A DNA stretch of 64,000 bases from Chitinophagaceae bacterium DXS. GTDB taxonomy: Bacteria; Bacteroidota; Bacteroidia; Chitinophagales; Chitinophagaceae. The notes below the pieces were generated by a model. The model had not been told where the DNA came from. It ran no database searches and saw only the letters and a program-made list of their open reading frames with translations. The stretch lies in NCBI GenBank assembly GCA_030345135.1, contig CP128386.1, positions 2,567,677 to 2,631,676 on the forward strand, given 5' to 3'. This document shows positions 43,141-51,700 of this stretch, piece by piece. A program made the translations under genes and the position numbers. Position 1 is the stretch's first letter; every line of letters starts with the position of its first letter.

Positions 43141-44238
43141 ATGAAAATAGGAGAAGTCATACAACATCTCGAACTTATTGCCCCACCGGCTTACCAGGAA
43201 AGCTACGACAACGCAGGATTGCTCACAGGAAGCCCTTCATGGCAATGTACCGGCGTTATTTGTACGCTTGATGCAACCGAAGAGGTTATCCTGGAAGCAA
43301 AACAGAAAGGTTGCAACCTGGTGGTGACACATCACCCGATCATTTTTGGCGGTCTGAAAAAAATAACCGGCAGAAATTATGTTGAACAGACCGTTATCAC
43401 TTCGATAAAGTATGATATTGCCATATACGCCATTCATACCAATCTTGACAACGTAATTAACGGAGTAAATAACAAAATTGCGGATAAACTTTCTTTGATC
43501 AATCGAAAGATATTATCTCCGAAGAAAAACCTGCTGATGAAACTTTTCACATTTGCTCCCAAAGATTTTGCTGAAAAAGTCCGGTCGGCACTTTTTAATG
43601 CTGGCGGGGGCCACATAGGCAATTACAGTGAGTGCAGTTTTAATGCAGAGGGTACCGGCACTTTTAAAGCAGGAACCAATACGCAGCCTTTTGTTGGTGA
43701 GATCGAGACCCGGCACGAGGAGAATGAGATCAAAATAGAGATCATTTTTCCGGCTTACAGGCAAAAAAGTGTTGTAAATGCACTCATTAAAGCCCATCCG
43801 TACGAAGAGCCGGCTTTTGATATTGTACCATTGGCCAACGATTATTCCGAAACCGGCAGTGGTCTTATAGGCGAACTTGAATCCCCCATTTCTGGTGAGG
43901 ATATGTTAAACCGTTTGAAAACGGCATTTGAACTCCAGGTTATCAGGCACACACATTTACTTGATAAACCAATGAAAAAAGTGGCCCTCTGCGGAGGTGC
44001 CGGATTTTTCCTGCTCCCCAACGCAATTGCCTCTGGAGCAGATATTTACATAACTGCTGATGTAAAATATCATGAGTTTTTTGACGCGGATGGAAAGATC
44101 GTGCTGGCCGATATCGGGCACTGGGAAAGCGAGCAGTTCACCGTAGATTTGCTTTTTGATATTTTGCAGACTAAATTCCCTACCTTTGCCGTCCTTAAAA
44201 CTGATATTAGGACAAATCCCGTATATTACTATCGATAA
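43141..44238 (+). CDS. Nif3-like dinuclear metal-centre hexameric protein
   Basis: 365 residues from the ATG at 43141; the frame's upstream TTG lies in repeat DNA. N-terminal and C-terminal Nif3 halves carry metal ligands: AYQESYDNAGLLTG, NLVVTHHPIIFGGLKKI, YAIHTNLDNVINGVN and, near the end, ITADVKYHEFFDADGKIVLA with DIGHWESEQF. Between them is the inserted PII-like domain (about 120-230) common in long members. The family (GTP cyclohydrolase 1 type 2/NIF3) is widespread, with no agreed biochemical role. It is followed 39 bases later by a zinc-ribbon coiled-coil protein, a pairing conserved in several phyla, which suggests joint function. Confidence 0.92.
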   Translation: MKIGEVIQHLELIAPPAYQESYDNAGLLTGSPSWQCTGVICTLDATEEVILEAKQKGCNLVVTHHPIIFGGLKKITGRNYVEQTVITSIKYDIAIYAIHTNLDNVINGVNNKIADKLSLINRKILSPKKNLLMKLFTFAPKDFAEKVRSALFNAGGGHIGNYSECSFNAEGTGTFKAGTNTQPFVGEIETRHEENEIKIEIIFPAYRQKSVVNALIKAHPYEEPAFDIVPLANDYSETGSGLIGELESPISGEDMLNRLKTAFELQVIRHTHLLDKPMKKVALCGGAGFFLLPNAIASGADIYITADVKYHEFFDADGKIVLADIGHWESEQFTVDLLFDILQTKFPTFAVLKTDIRTNPVYYYR

Positions 44239-44277
44239 TAACAGTTTTAGATTTAATTTCAAATTTTAAACAGATAT

Positions 44278-45033
44278 ATGGCAACAGTTAAAGATTATTC
44301 TGTTGAAGAAAAGCTCTCAGCACTCGTAAAGTTGCAGAAAATTGACAGCAAACTTGACGAGATCCAGGTGTTAAAAGGTGAACTTCCAATGGAAGTAAGC
44401 GACCTGGAAGATGAAATACAGGGCTTGACTAACCGCAAAAATCGCATTGAAGAGGAAATAAACGGTATCACCGATTTTATTGAGCAGAAAAAGAACGCGA
44501 TTAAAGAAGCTGATGCACTGGTAAAAAAATACGAAAAGCAGAGCAATGCCGTAAAGAATAACCGTGAGTTTGAAGCCATCAACAAAGAGATTGAGATGCA
44601 GCAGCTGGAAGGTAAGCTTGCTGAAAAACACATCAGGGATGCAAATGAAGAGCTGGCTGAAAAAGTGAAAGTTCTTGAGCATGCAAAAAAACAAATTGCC
44701 AATAAAGAAGGCGTTCTGAATCACAAGAAGGGCGAACTTGAAAAAATCATCGTTGAGACTGAAAAGGAAGAAAACCATTTCAGACAAATGAACGAAGATG
44801 CCCGCAAAGGAATGGATGAACGCTTGCAATTCTCTTACGACCGTATCCGCAAAAGCTACAGAAACGGGCTTGCAGTTGTACCGGTTGTACGTGATGCCTG
44901 CGGTGGTTGCTTCAACGCCATCCCTCCTCAAAAACAAAGTGAAATCCGTCAGCGCAAAAAAGTAATGGTTTGCGAAAACTGCGGACGTATTCTTGTTGAT
45001 GATGAGCTGAACAACTCAATAGAAATCAACTAA
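44278..45033 (+). CDS. Coiled-coil protein with C-terminal C4 zinc ribbon (zf-RING_7 family)
   Basis: 251 residues. The first 190 are a nearly unbroken charged coiled coil (LVKLQKIDSKLDEIQVLKGE, IEEEINGITDFIEQKKNAIK, EKEENHFRQMNEDARKGMD). The C-terminal ribbon has two CxxC pairs, in RDACGGCFNAIPPQ and MVCENCGRILVD, which should bind one zinc. Relatives bind nucleic acid or serve secretion systems in other phyla, but no single function is established. It is probably co-transcribed with the Nif3-like gene and ends on a clear terminator. Confidence 0.88.
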   Translation: MATVKDYSVEEKLSALVKLQKIDSKLDEIQVLKGELPMEVSDLEDEIQGLTNRKNRIEEEINGITDFIEQKKNAIKEADALVKKYEKQSNAVKNNREFEAINKEIEMQQLEGKLAEKHIRDANEELAEKVKVLEHAKKQIANKEGVLNHKKGELEKIIVETEKEENHFRQMNEDARKGMDERLQFSYDRIRKSYRNGLAVVPVVRDACGGCFNAIPPQKQSEIRQRKKVMVCENCGRILVDDELNNSIEIN

Positions 45034-45062
45034 TAAACGGTAAAACGTTCATAAACTTTTGA

Positions 45063-45096
45063 AAAAGGGGCGCTGGATTCAGTGCCCTTTTTTATT
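45063..45096 (+). terminator. Intrinsic terminator after the Nif3-zinc-ribbon pair
   Basis: GGGCGCTG-GATT-CAGTGCCC (one G-U pair) preceded by AAAAAG and followed by TTTTTTATTTT, 30 bases after the stop. Confidence 0.85.
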
Positions 45097-45179
45097 TTCG
45101 GCGATAATTTTAACCCACCCAAAGCAGATCGGTGAGTAGGAATACCTTTCTGCAGCAGAACGAACATTAAACCAAACGG

Positions 45180-46673
45180 ATGAAAAAAGCTTCTCTGGTC
45201 TTCCTGTTTTTGCTGACAGCAATGTGTAATAAGTTATTTGCAGAAAAAGTATATGACTTTAATGCAACCTGCCAGCAAGCATACAAAGAGATCAATTGCC
45301 TTAGAATAAATAACGGCCAGCAATTGCTGAACCAGGCACGTGCCCAAAACCCGGATAACCTGATTATTGATATACTCGAGGGCTATATTGATTTTTTTGT
45401 CCTGTTTTTTAATGAAGATCCCGCGGATTACAAAGTACGCAAACCCAAATATGGTGAAAGACTGAGCCGCCTGGAAGACGGACCGGAAAGCTCTCCTTTT
45501 TACAAGTTCGGTAAATCAATCCTGTATCTGCAACGTGCTGCGGTTGAAATTAAGTTCGGCGAAAGATGGTCAGCAGGCTGGGATTTCAGACGCGCATTCC
45601 TTCTTATAAAAGAGAATAAAAAAAAGTATCCCAATTTTATCCTGAATGATTTTATTTATGGCTCGCTGCAGGTTGGCGTTGGCACAATACCGGATGGCTA
45701 TAAATGGCTGGCGAGTTTGTTTGGCATGAAAGGATCCATTAAACAAGGTATGCAGGTGATCAATAGTTTTTTAAATAGCAATGACTCCTCTGCAAGGTTG
45801 ATGTTCAATGAAGCCAGTTTTTATTATTGTTACATCAGCAACTACATTTTGAACAAGCCTGAGCAGGCTTTTGCATACATAAAGGACCGCAACCTGGATG
45901 TGGTGAACAATCACCTGTTCACATTTATGGCGGCGAACCTTGCTATTAATAACAAGCAGACGGAGTATGCCAAGAATGTGATCATGCACAGAAACCAATC
46001 CCCCGAGTATTTAAATGTTTCTGTTTGGGATATGGAAATGGGATTTGCAAAGATCAATCATCTCGAAACACAGGAAGCTATACAATACTTTCAGAATTAT
46101 CTTGCACACTTTAAAGGCAATTTCTATGTAAAGGATGTGTACCAGAAAATGAGCTGGTGCTATTACCTGCAGGGCGATATGACAAGAGCGCAAAGTGCAC
46201 GCCAGTTGCTGTTGAAAAGTGGCAATACCGATACCGATGTAGATAAAAAAGCGCAGAAGGATGCAAAAGCGGGCAAGTGGCCCAACCAGTTGTTACTTAA
46301 GGTAAGACTGCTAAGTGATGGCGGTTATAACCGTGAAGCGTTAAACATGCTGTATGGTAAGAGCATGCACGATTTTCCCAATGAAGTCGATAAACTTGAA
46401 TTTTCCTATCGTGCAGCCAGGATATATGATGACCTTGGTTATGCTGATAAAGCAATTTCGATGTATCTCGCTGCCATCAATCTCGGCAAGGATCGCGAAG
46501 AATATTTTGCAGCAAGAGCCGCCTTGCAGATTGGCTTTATCTATGAAAAGCAAGGCAAAAAAGATCTGGCAATCCAATACTACCAACAGTGCCTCGACAT
46601 GAAGGACCATGAATACCAGGACTCGCTGGATCAGAAAGCGAAAGCGGGAATTTCAAGATGCAAAGGAGAATGA
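45180..46673 (+). CDS. Secreted TPR-repeat protein, function unknown
   Basis: 497 residues with signal peptide MKKASLVFLFLLTAMCNKLF...AE. The rest is all-helical with TPR-like repeats, clearest at AIQYFQNYLAHFKGNFYVKD (about 300-320), YQKMSWCYYLQGDMTRAQSA, ALNMLYGKSMHDFPNEVDKL, AARIYDDLGYADKAISMYLA and LQIGFIYEKQGKKDLAIQYY. Such proteins are scaffolds, often periplasmic. No catalytic motif is visible. It stands alone between the zinc-ribbon gene and recN. Real gene; role unknown. Confidence 0.8.
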   Translation: MKKASLVFLFLLTAMCNKLFAEKVYDFNATCQQAYKEINCLRINNGQQLLNQARAQNPDNLIIDILEGYIDFFVLFFNEDPADYKVRKPKYGERLSRLEDGPESSPFYKFGKSILYLQRAAVEIKFGERWSAGWDFRRAFLLIKENKKKYPNFILNDFIYGSLQVGVGTIPDGYKWLASLFGMKGSIKQGMQVINSFLNSNDSSARLMFNEASFYYCYISNYILNKPEQAFAYIKDRNLDVVNNHLFTFMAANLAINNKQTEYAKNVIMHRNQSPEYLNVSVWDMEMGFAKINHLETQEAIQYFQNYLAHFKGNFYVKDVYQKMSWCYYLQGDMTRAQSARQLLLKSGNTDTDVDKKAQKDAKAGKWPNQLLLKVRLLSDGGYNREALNMLYGKSMHDFPNEVDKLEFSYRAARIYDDLGYADKAISMYLAAINLGKDREEYFAARAALQIGFIYEKQGKKDLAIQYYQQCLDMKDHEYQDSLDQKAKAGISRCKGE

Positions 46674-46875
46674 TGGGGATGTACGATGTGGGATGTACGG
46701 TGTACGATGTAAGGTGTACGATGTGAGGCGTGAGGTTTAAAGTTGTAAGTAATACGTTGTACATTTTTCGCAACCTAAAATTTCACCAAAGTTTCTTAAT
46801 TTCTGAAATTATGAATTGCCAAAGCTGATAGCTGACGGCTGACAGCTAATAGCTAATAGCTCATAGCTTTTTTCC

Positions 46876-46883
46876 TTAATTTG
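46876..46883 (+). promoter_or_regulatory. Possible -7 box of recN (one mismatch)
   Basis: TTAATTTG differs from TAnnTTTG at one position. If used, transcription would start at about 46890, at the recN ATG (46889) itself, giving a leaderless message. No -33 element was found, so this is weak. Confidence 0.3.
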
Positions 46884-46888
46884 CACCC

Positions 46889-48544
46889 ATGCTTCAACAG
46901 TTACACATACGGAACTACGCTATAATAGATGAGATAGAGATTAGCTTTTCTCCTAACCTGAACATTATTACTGGTGAAACCGGCGCGGGAAAAAGTATTG
47001 TGATGGGCGCACTGAGCCTGATATTGGGTGAACGCGCAGATACATCCGTGTTAATGCATTCGGACAAGAAATGTTTTATTGAAGGCTTTTTTAAAGTTGA
47101 AGACAAACAAGCGGTTAAAGAGTTTTTACAGAAAAATGAACTGGATAATGAAGAAACCCTGGTGATAAGAAGAGAAATTGCATCAAATGGAAAGTCCAGG
47201 GCATTTATCAACGATACACCGGCCACTTTACAGCAACTAAAAACACTGGCATCGCTACTTGTTGATCTGCATCAGCAATTTGATACGCTGGAGATTGGCG
47301 ACAGCGATTTTCAACGTGAAGTATTGGACGCACTGGCAGGGAATCAGTCTTTGCTGAACACTTATTCCGGCGTTTACAAACAATGGGCTACCAGCAAAAA
47401 AGAACTGGAGCAACTGGTCTCTCAAAAAAATAACTTCACCAAAGAACTGGATTACTTCAGGTTTTTGTTTGATGAGCTAAGCGAAGTAAATCTGCAGCCG
47501 AATGAACTTGAAGATCTCGACAATGAATTAAAACTTCTCACCAATTCAGAAGGCATCAAAACTGCATTATCAAGAGTTGCTTTTGATCTGAAGGAAAGCG
47601 AGGTACCTGTTATTCAAACAGTAAAACAACTGGTGAATCAGCTTCACGGCTTTTCATCTTTTCATCATGATCTGCCGCCGTTGATCAACAGACTGCAAAG
47701 TGTACATATTGAACTCCAGGATATAGCATCTGAAGCCGAAGGCATAAGCGACGCTGTGAACTATGATGAGCAGCGAATTGACTGGATCAACGAACGCATA
47801 GCCGCAGGATATAAATTATTGAAAAAACATGGTGTAAAAACCACTGCCGAATTGTTGCAACTGCAAAGTGAACTGGAACAGAAATTACAGGCAGTACTGC
47901 ATATTGACGATGCTATTGTAGAAAAAGAAAAGCAGGTAGAAACGCTCTTTAAACAAGCCAATACCCAGGCGGAAAAAATTGCCGCTCAGCGCAGGAAGCA
48001 AACTTCACCATTGGAACAAAAGGTTAATGCCTTACTATTTCAGGTAGGTATGCCTAATGCAAGAATTAAGGCTGAAGTAAAAGATACCGAACTGAATGCA
48101 ACAGGGAGCAATGAAATTGAATTTCTTTTTGACGCCAATAAAAGCAACCGCTTTGAGCCAATAAGCAAAGTAGCGAGCGGCGGTGAACTTAGCCGTTTGA
48201 TGCTTTGCATCAAATCACTCGTAGCTCAATCTATTGATCTCCCCACCATGATCTTTGATGAAATTGATACCGGTATTTCCGGAGAGGCTGCCAAACAAGT
48301 GGGCGTTATTATGAAAGAACTGGCCAACAGCAGGCAGGTAATTTGCATCACCCACCAACCTCAAATCGCCGGCAAGGCCAACGCTCATTTCTTTGTATAT
48401 AAAGACGTAAAAGGCGATTCTGTAAAAACAAATATCCGCCAGCTTGCCCACGAAGAACGCATAAACGCCATCGCCCAAATGCTTAGTGGCGAAAAACCAA
48501 CCGCCGCAGCGCTGGAGAATGCGCGGGAAATGGTGGGGGCGTGA
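46889..48544 (+). CDS. recN: DNA repair protein RecN
   Basis: 551 residues, the usual RecN/SMC-like size. N-terminal ATPase head with LHIRNYAIIDEIEISFSPNL and Walker A ITGETGAGKSIVMGALSL (about residues 28-45), then FINDTPATLQQLK and LVDLHQQFDTLEI. A central coiled coil (about 150-370), then the C-terminal head with VASGGELSRLMLCIKSL (signature), TMIFDEIDTGISGEAAKQVG (Walker B) and ITHQPQIAGKANAHF. RecN acts in double-strand break repair. Followed by a 278-bp tandem duplication. Confidence 0.96.
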   Translation: MLQQLHIRNYAIIDEIEISFSPNLNIITGETGAGKSIVMGALSLILGERADTSVLMHSDKKCFIEGFFKVEDKQAVKEFLQKNELDNEETLVIRREIASNGKSRAFINDTPATLQQLKTLASLLVDLHQQFDTLEIGDSDFQREVLDALAGNQSLLNTYSGVYKQWATSKKELEQLVSQKNNFTKELDYFRFLFDELSEVNLQPNELEDLDNELKLLTNSEGIKTALSRVAFDLKESEVPVIQTVKQLVNQLHGFSSFHHDLPPLINRLQSVHIELQDIASEAEGISDAVNYDEQRIDWINERIAAGYKLLKKHGVKTTAELLQLQSELEQKLQAVLHIDDAIVEKEKQVETLFKQANTQAEKIAAQRRKQTSPLEQKVNALLFQVGMPNARIKAEVKDTELNATGSNEIEFLFDANKSNRFEPISKVASGGELSRLMLCIKSLVAQSIDLPTMIFDEIDTGISGEAAKQVGVIMKELANSRQVICITHQPQIAGKANAHFFVYKDVKGDSVKTNIRQLAHEERINAIAQMLSGEKPTAAALENAREMVGA

Positions 48545-49261
48545 GGGGCGTCAATGGTGAATGGTCAATAGTGAAAGATGCAGCAGGTTGCAGTTTTTGC
48601 AGACAGGCTTTACTAAGTACGATTTACGAAGTACGAAGTACGTTGACTCAGACTCGTTCATTTTTTTGCGGATCTTCTAAAAAAGAACTTGCGATGCTCC
48701 TTGGGTGAATTTACGATGATGTCCGGCGATTGTCCACATAATAGCAAAATATTAAACAGACCAATGAATCCGTAACAGGCCTCACCTTTCACTATTGACC
48801 ATTCACTATTGACTATTCCGCCTGTCCAGATCAACAACCTGCTCCTCAGTTTCAGATGCAGCAGGTTGCAGTTTTTGCAGACAGGCTTTACTAAGTACGA
48901 TTTACGAAGTACGAAGTACGTTGACTCAGACTCGTTCATTTTTTTGCGGATCTTCTAAAAAAGAACTTGCGATGCTCCTTGGGTGAATTTACGATGATGT
49001 CCGGCGATTGTCCTCATAATAGCAAAATATTAAACAGACCAATGAATCCGTAACAGGCCTCACCTTTCACTATTGACCATTCACTATTCACTATTCCGCC
49101 TGTCCAGATCAACAACCTGCTCCTCAGTTTCAACCGCTCCCACCTTTCACTATTCACCATTCACTATTGACGATTTTCCCTCCCCACAATTTTTCCATTT
49201 CTCAATTATTAGTGTTTTCTTTGTCGTTTTTAGAATACTTGTAAAAATTCAAGCAATCCAT
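48545..49261. other. Repeat-filled gap between recN and fabI
   Basis: About 715 bases made almost wholly of repeats: TCACTATTGACCATTCACTATT-type words at both ends (written here only as a type) and a 278-bp tandem duplication. No gene is supported. The only plus-strand frame reaching across its end is an unsupported 5' extension of fabI. Confidence 0.6.
48576..49131. repeat. Tandem duplication, 278-bp unit, two copies
   Basis: Copy 1 is 48576-48853 and copy 2 is 48854-49131, both opening AGATGCAGCAGGTTGCAG and closing CTGCTCCTCAGTTTC. By eye only two positions differ (A versus T in the TTGTCCxCATAATAG segment and G versus C in the last xACTATTCC), so over 99% identity. At the junction CAACCTGCT (48835-48843) pairs with AGCAGGTTG (48860-48868), and CCTGTC (48821-48826) with GACAGG (48880-48885), so the joint forms a stem-loop. 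Probably a recent event. Confidence 0.9.
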
Positions 49262-50086
49262 ATGGCATACAATCTACTAAAAGGCAAACGTGGCATTATT
49301 ACCGGCGCATTGGACGAAAACTCCATCGCATGGAAGGTTGCAGAGAAAGCGCATGAAGAAGGCGCCACATTTGTATTAACCAACGCCCCAATTGCTATGA
49401 GAATGGGCGAAATAAAAGTGCTTGCTGAAAAAACAGGATCAGAGATCATTCCTGCTGATGCAACAAATGTTGATGACCTGACCAACCTGTTCACCAAATC
49501 CCAGGAAGTATTGGGCGGCAAAATCGACTTTGTACTGCATTCTATAGGTATGAGCGTTAATATCCGTAAGAAAATCCCTTATACTGAATCTAACTACGAT
49601 TATTTCATGAAAGGGATTGACGTTTCGGCTATGTCTCTGCACAAAATGCTGAGCGTTGCTCGTAAACTGGATGCTATCAATGAATGGGGAAGTGTTGTTG
49701 CCCTTACATATATGGCGGCTCAGCGTACATATCCGTTCTATACAGATATGGCTGATATCAAAGCTATGCTTGAATCGATCGCCCGCAGCTTTGGTTATCA
49801 TTATGGAGTTGAAAAGAAAGTTCGTATCAATACTGTATCCCAGTCTCCTACCAAAACCACTGCAGGAAGCGGCATTAAAGGTTTCGGTGACTTCTTTGAT
49901 TTTGCAAATGCAATCGCTCCTTTGGGTAACGCCGATGCTGAATCTTGCGCAAACTATTGTGTTACGTTGTTCTCTGACCTTACCAAAATGGTTACCATGC
50001 AGAACCTGTTCCACGATGGAGGTTACTCTTCAACCGGCATTAGCATGGACGTAATGGAAAGACTCGGCGTAGAAGAACAAAGTTAA
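49262..50086 (+). CDS. fabI: Enoyl-ACP reductase (FabI)
   Basis: 274 residues from the ATG at 49262 (MAYNLLKGKRGIITGAL); the longer frame to 49073 runs through repeat DNA and is rejected. Short-chain dehydrogenase fold: cofactor-binding GIITGALDENSIAWKVAEKA, FVLTNAPIAM, DATNVDDLTNLF, LHSIGMSVN, then AALTYMAAQRT-like segment with the catalytic Tyr/Lys in TYPFYTDMADIKAMLES. Substrate loop and C-terminus LFSDLTKMVTMQNLFHDGGYS follow FabI. It carries out the last reduction of each fatty-acid elongation round, using NAD(P)H. The divergent N-terminal motif is common in Bacteroidota. Followed by a good terminator. Confidence 0.92.
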   Translation: MAYNLLKGKRGIITGALDENSIAWKVAEKAHEEGATFVLTNAPIAMRMGEIKVLAEKTGSEIIPADATNVDDLTNLFTKSQEVLGGKIDFVLHSIGMSVNIRKKIPYTESNYDYFMKGIDVSAMSLHKMLSVARKLDAINEWGSVVALTYMAAQRTYPFYTDMADIKAMLESIARSFGYHYGVEKKVRINTVSQSPTKTTAGSGIKGFGDFFDFANAIAPLGNADAESCANYCVTLFSDLTKMVTMQNLFHDGGYSSTGISMDVMERLGVEEQS

Positions 50087-50230
50087 GTACGAAGTACGAA
50101 GTTAAAAGTACGTGGAGGCGAGTGGTTAACTGATTTTTTACCTGTTCATAAAAGTACGAGGTACGAAGTTAGAAGTACGAAGTGCACTGTCTCACTTGAT
50201 TATTTGTAACAGCTAAATATAACTTAACTA

Positions 50231-50268
50231 AAAAAGCCGCGAATCATATCACTCGCGGCTTTTTTATT
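50231..50268 (+). terminator. Intrinsic terminator downstream of fabI
   Basis: AAAAAGCCGCGA (50231-50242), a 10-base loop and TCGCGGCTTTTT (50253-50264) followed by more T. Perfect 12-bp stem; the A-run also makes it usable from the minus strand. It lies about 145 bases after the fabI stop. Confidence 0.85.
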
Positions 50269-50313
50269 TCATATTTCAGTAAATCAACAGGCTAAAAAAA
50301 TATAAAACTGTCT

Positions 50314-50491
50314 CACCTGCGTACTTCGTACTTCTAACTTCGTACTTACCTCACTCAACCGGCCTAAAAAGAAAGTTAACCGGTATCACCTGCGTACTTC
50401 TTACTTCTAACTTCGTACTTACCTCACTCAACCGGCCTAAAAAGAAAGTTAACCGGTATCACCTGCGTACTTCGTATTTCTAACTTCGTAC
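50314..50491. repeat. Tandem array, 73-bp unit, about 2.4 copies
   Basis: Units begin at 50314, 50387 and 50460 with CACCTGCGTACTTC. The first two contain TAACTTCGTACTTACCTC and end AAGTTAACCGGTAT. Only single-base changes separate copies (GTACTTCGTA versus GTACTTCTTA). The third copy runs into the rhodanese gene's 3' end. The period equals that of the unrelated array at 14314. Confidence 0.85.
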
Positions 50492-50494
50492 TTA

Positions 50495-50803
50495 TTATTT
50501 AGCGTATTTATCCTGCCATGCCAGCATTCCGCCTACAAGGTTCTTAGGGTTTTTATAGCCCATCTGCTCCAGGAACATTGCCGCAATACCGCTGCGGTTT
50601 CCGCTACGGCAGTAAACAACTATTTCCTGGTCTTTCCAGTCTTCGATATCATCCAATTGCATGGTCTGGATTTTGCCAACAGGCACGTGCTTTCCACCAA
50701 TATTAAAGTCTGCTCTTTCGTGATCTTCACGAACGTCAAGCAGGTTTACATTTTCACCTGCGTCTAATCTGCTTTTCAATTCTTCAATAGAAATATTCTG
50801 CAT
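50495..50803 (-). CDS. Single-domain rhodanese-like sulfurtransferase
   Basis: 102 residues, a lone rhodanese domain. Seen: NVNLLDVREDHERADFNIGG with the DVRE substrate-recognition motif, HVPVGKIQTM, and the active-site loop VVYCRSGNRSGIAAMFL with persulfide Cys at about 65. It transfers sulfane sulfur, for example to thiols or cyanide. There is no signal peptide, so it is cytoplasmic. It starts 10 bases after the PASTA gene, in the ddl-PASTA cluster, though a functional link is not evident. Confident on the family. Confidence 0.92.
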   Translation of the reverse strand: MQNISIEELKSRLDAGENVNLLDVREDHERADFNIGGKHVPVGKIQTMQLDDIEDWKDQEIVVYCRSGNRSGIAAMFLEQMGYKNPKNLVGGMLAWQDKYAK

Positions 50804-50813
50804 AATAATCTGG

Positions 50814-51647
50814 TTATTGAACGTTTGATGGCTGGCTGATTATCCCTGCGGAATCCATTGCAGGTTTGGTATCACTCACCCAAATATCAATTAACTGCCC
50901 GGCCCTGATCTTGTTTGAAACCATTTGTCCGTCACCCACTATGTTGTATGGCTCCGGATTTTGCCGCACAATATACGCATTTTCCTGGTTGGCTACTGCC
51001 GCATCTGCGTTATTGATCGTGCTTATACCTATACTCATGGCACTTAAAAAACTCCTGGCATCTTTCACCGTCATTCCGGTAAGATCGGGCACATCAATCA
51101 GAGTGCTGCCCACTCCGCTACCAATTACCAGGGCAATGGTACTTCCCATATTTATTTTGGTACCTGGTTTTATGGGATTATTGTTATATACCTGGTCCAG
51201 AACAGCATTTTTCGCGATATCCGGCTTGTATGAAACCTCGCCCATTTTTAAACCGAGACTTTGCAGGTATAACTGTGCACTCTTAAAAGAAAATCCACGC
51301 AAATCCGGCATTTCAACCAGCGGAGGAATAGAGCGGTTAATGGTTAAGTATATGGTTCTGTGTTGCTTAACGAGTGCGTCTGCCTCCGGTGATTGCTTTA
51401 CGGTAACCTGCTTAGGCAAGGTATCTATGTAAACGGAATCCTGTACCGTAACATCAAACCCCTGTGCTTCCAACGCAGTTGTCGCTTCGGCAACAGTTTT
51501 CCCTACAACTGAAGGGACTCTTGCATTTGCATCATGATGTGTCAGCCACCCCAGCGAACTAAAGAAACCAAAGAACAATAACAATGCAAGCACAATTGCT
51601 ATTAAAATATTTACCCAGAAAGGTTTTGTCGTAATGAATTTGAACAC
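50814..51647 (-). CDS. Membrane-anchored PASTA-domain protein
   Basis: 277 residues. A short cytoplasmic head, one membrane helix at about residues 12-32 (VNILIAIVLALLLFFGFF), then three PASTA domains: VPSVVGKTVAEATTALEAQG, MPDLRGFSFKSAQLYLQSLG and VPDLTGMTVKDARSFLSAMS. PASTA domains bind peptidoglycan or muropeptides; here there is no kinase or transpeptidase domain. The start must be GTG at 51647, because an in-frame TAA lies directly upstream. It follows ddl by 53 bases, a familiar Bacteroidota pairing that fits a cell-wall role. Confidence 0.9.
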   Translation of the reverse strand: MFKFITTKPFWVNILIAIVLALLLFFGFFSSLGWLTHHDANARVPSVVGKTVAEATTALEAQGFDVTVQDSVYIDTLPKQVTVKQSPEADALVKQHRTIYLTINRSIPPLVEMPDLRGFSFKSAQLYLQSLGLKMGEVSYKPDIAKNAVLDQVYNNNPIKPGTKINMGSTIALVIGSGVGSTLIDVPDLTGMTVKDARSFLSAMSIGISTINNADAAVANQENAYIVRQNPEPYNIVGDGQMVSNKIRAGQLIDIWVSDTKPAMDSAGIISQPSNVQ

Positions 51648-51700
51648 TTAATATATCTTTTTTAAGAAAATACGCTAAAATACCGGGGCATTCCCGTTGA

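Larger units (their letters stand above)
50087..50494. other. Repeat-filled gap after fabI
   Basis: About 400 bases containing TACGAAGTTAGAAGTACG-type words on the plus strand, the fabI terminator, and an array of the reverse-oriented words (50314-50491). No gene. Confidence 0.6.

Noticed and set aside
48576-49131. The duplicated 278-bp unit as a CRISPR or insertion sequence
   Set aside because: Only two large tandem copies, no spacer pattern, no transposase, no terminal inverted repeats bounded by target duplications.
49073-49261. 63-codon N-terminal extension of fabI
   Set aside because: Encoded by tandem-repeat DNA; homologous enoyl reductases start at the MAYNLLKGK position.
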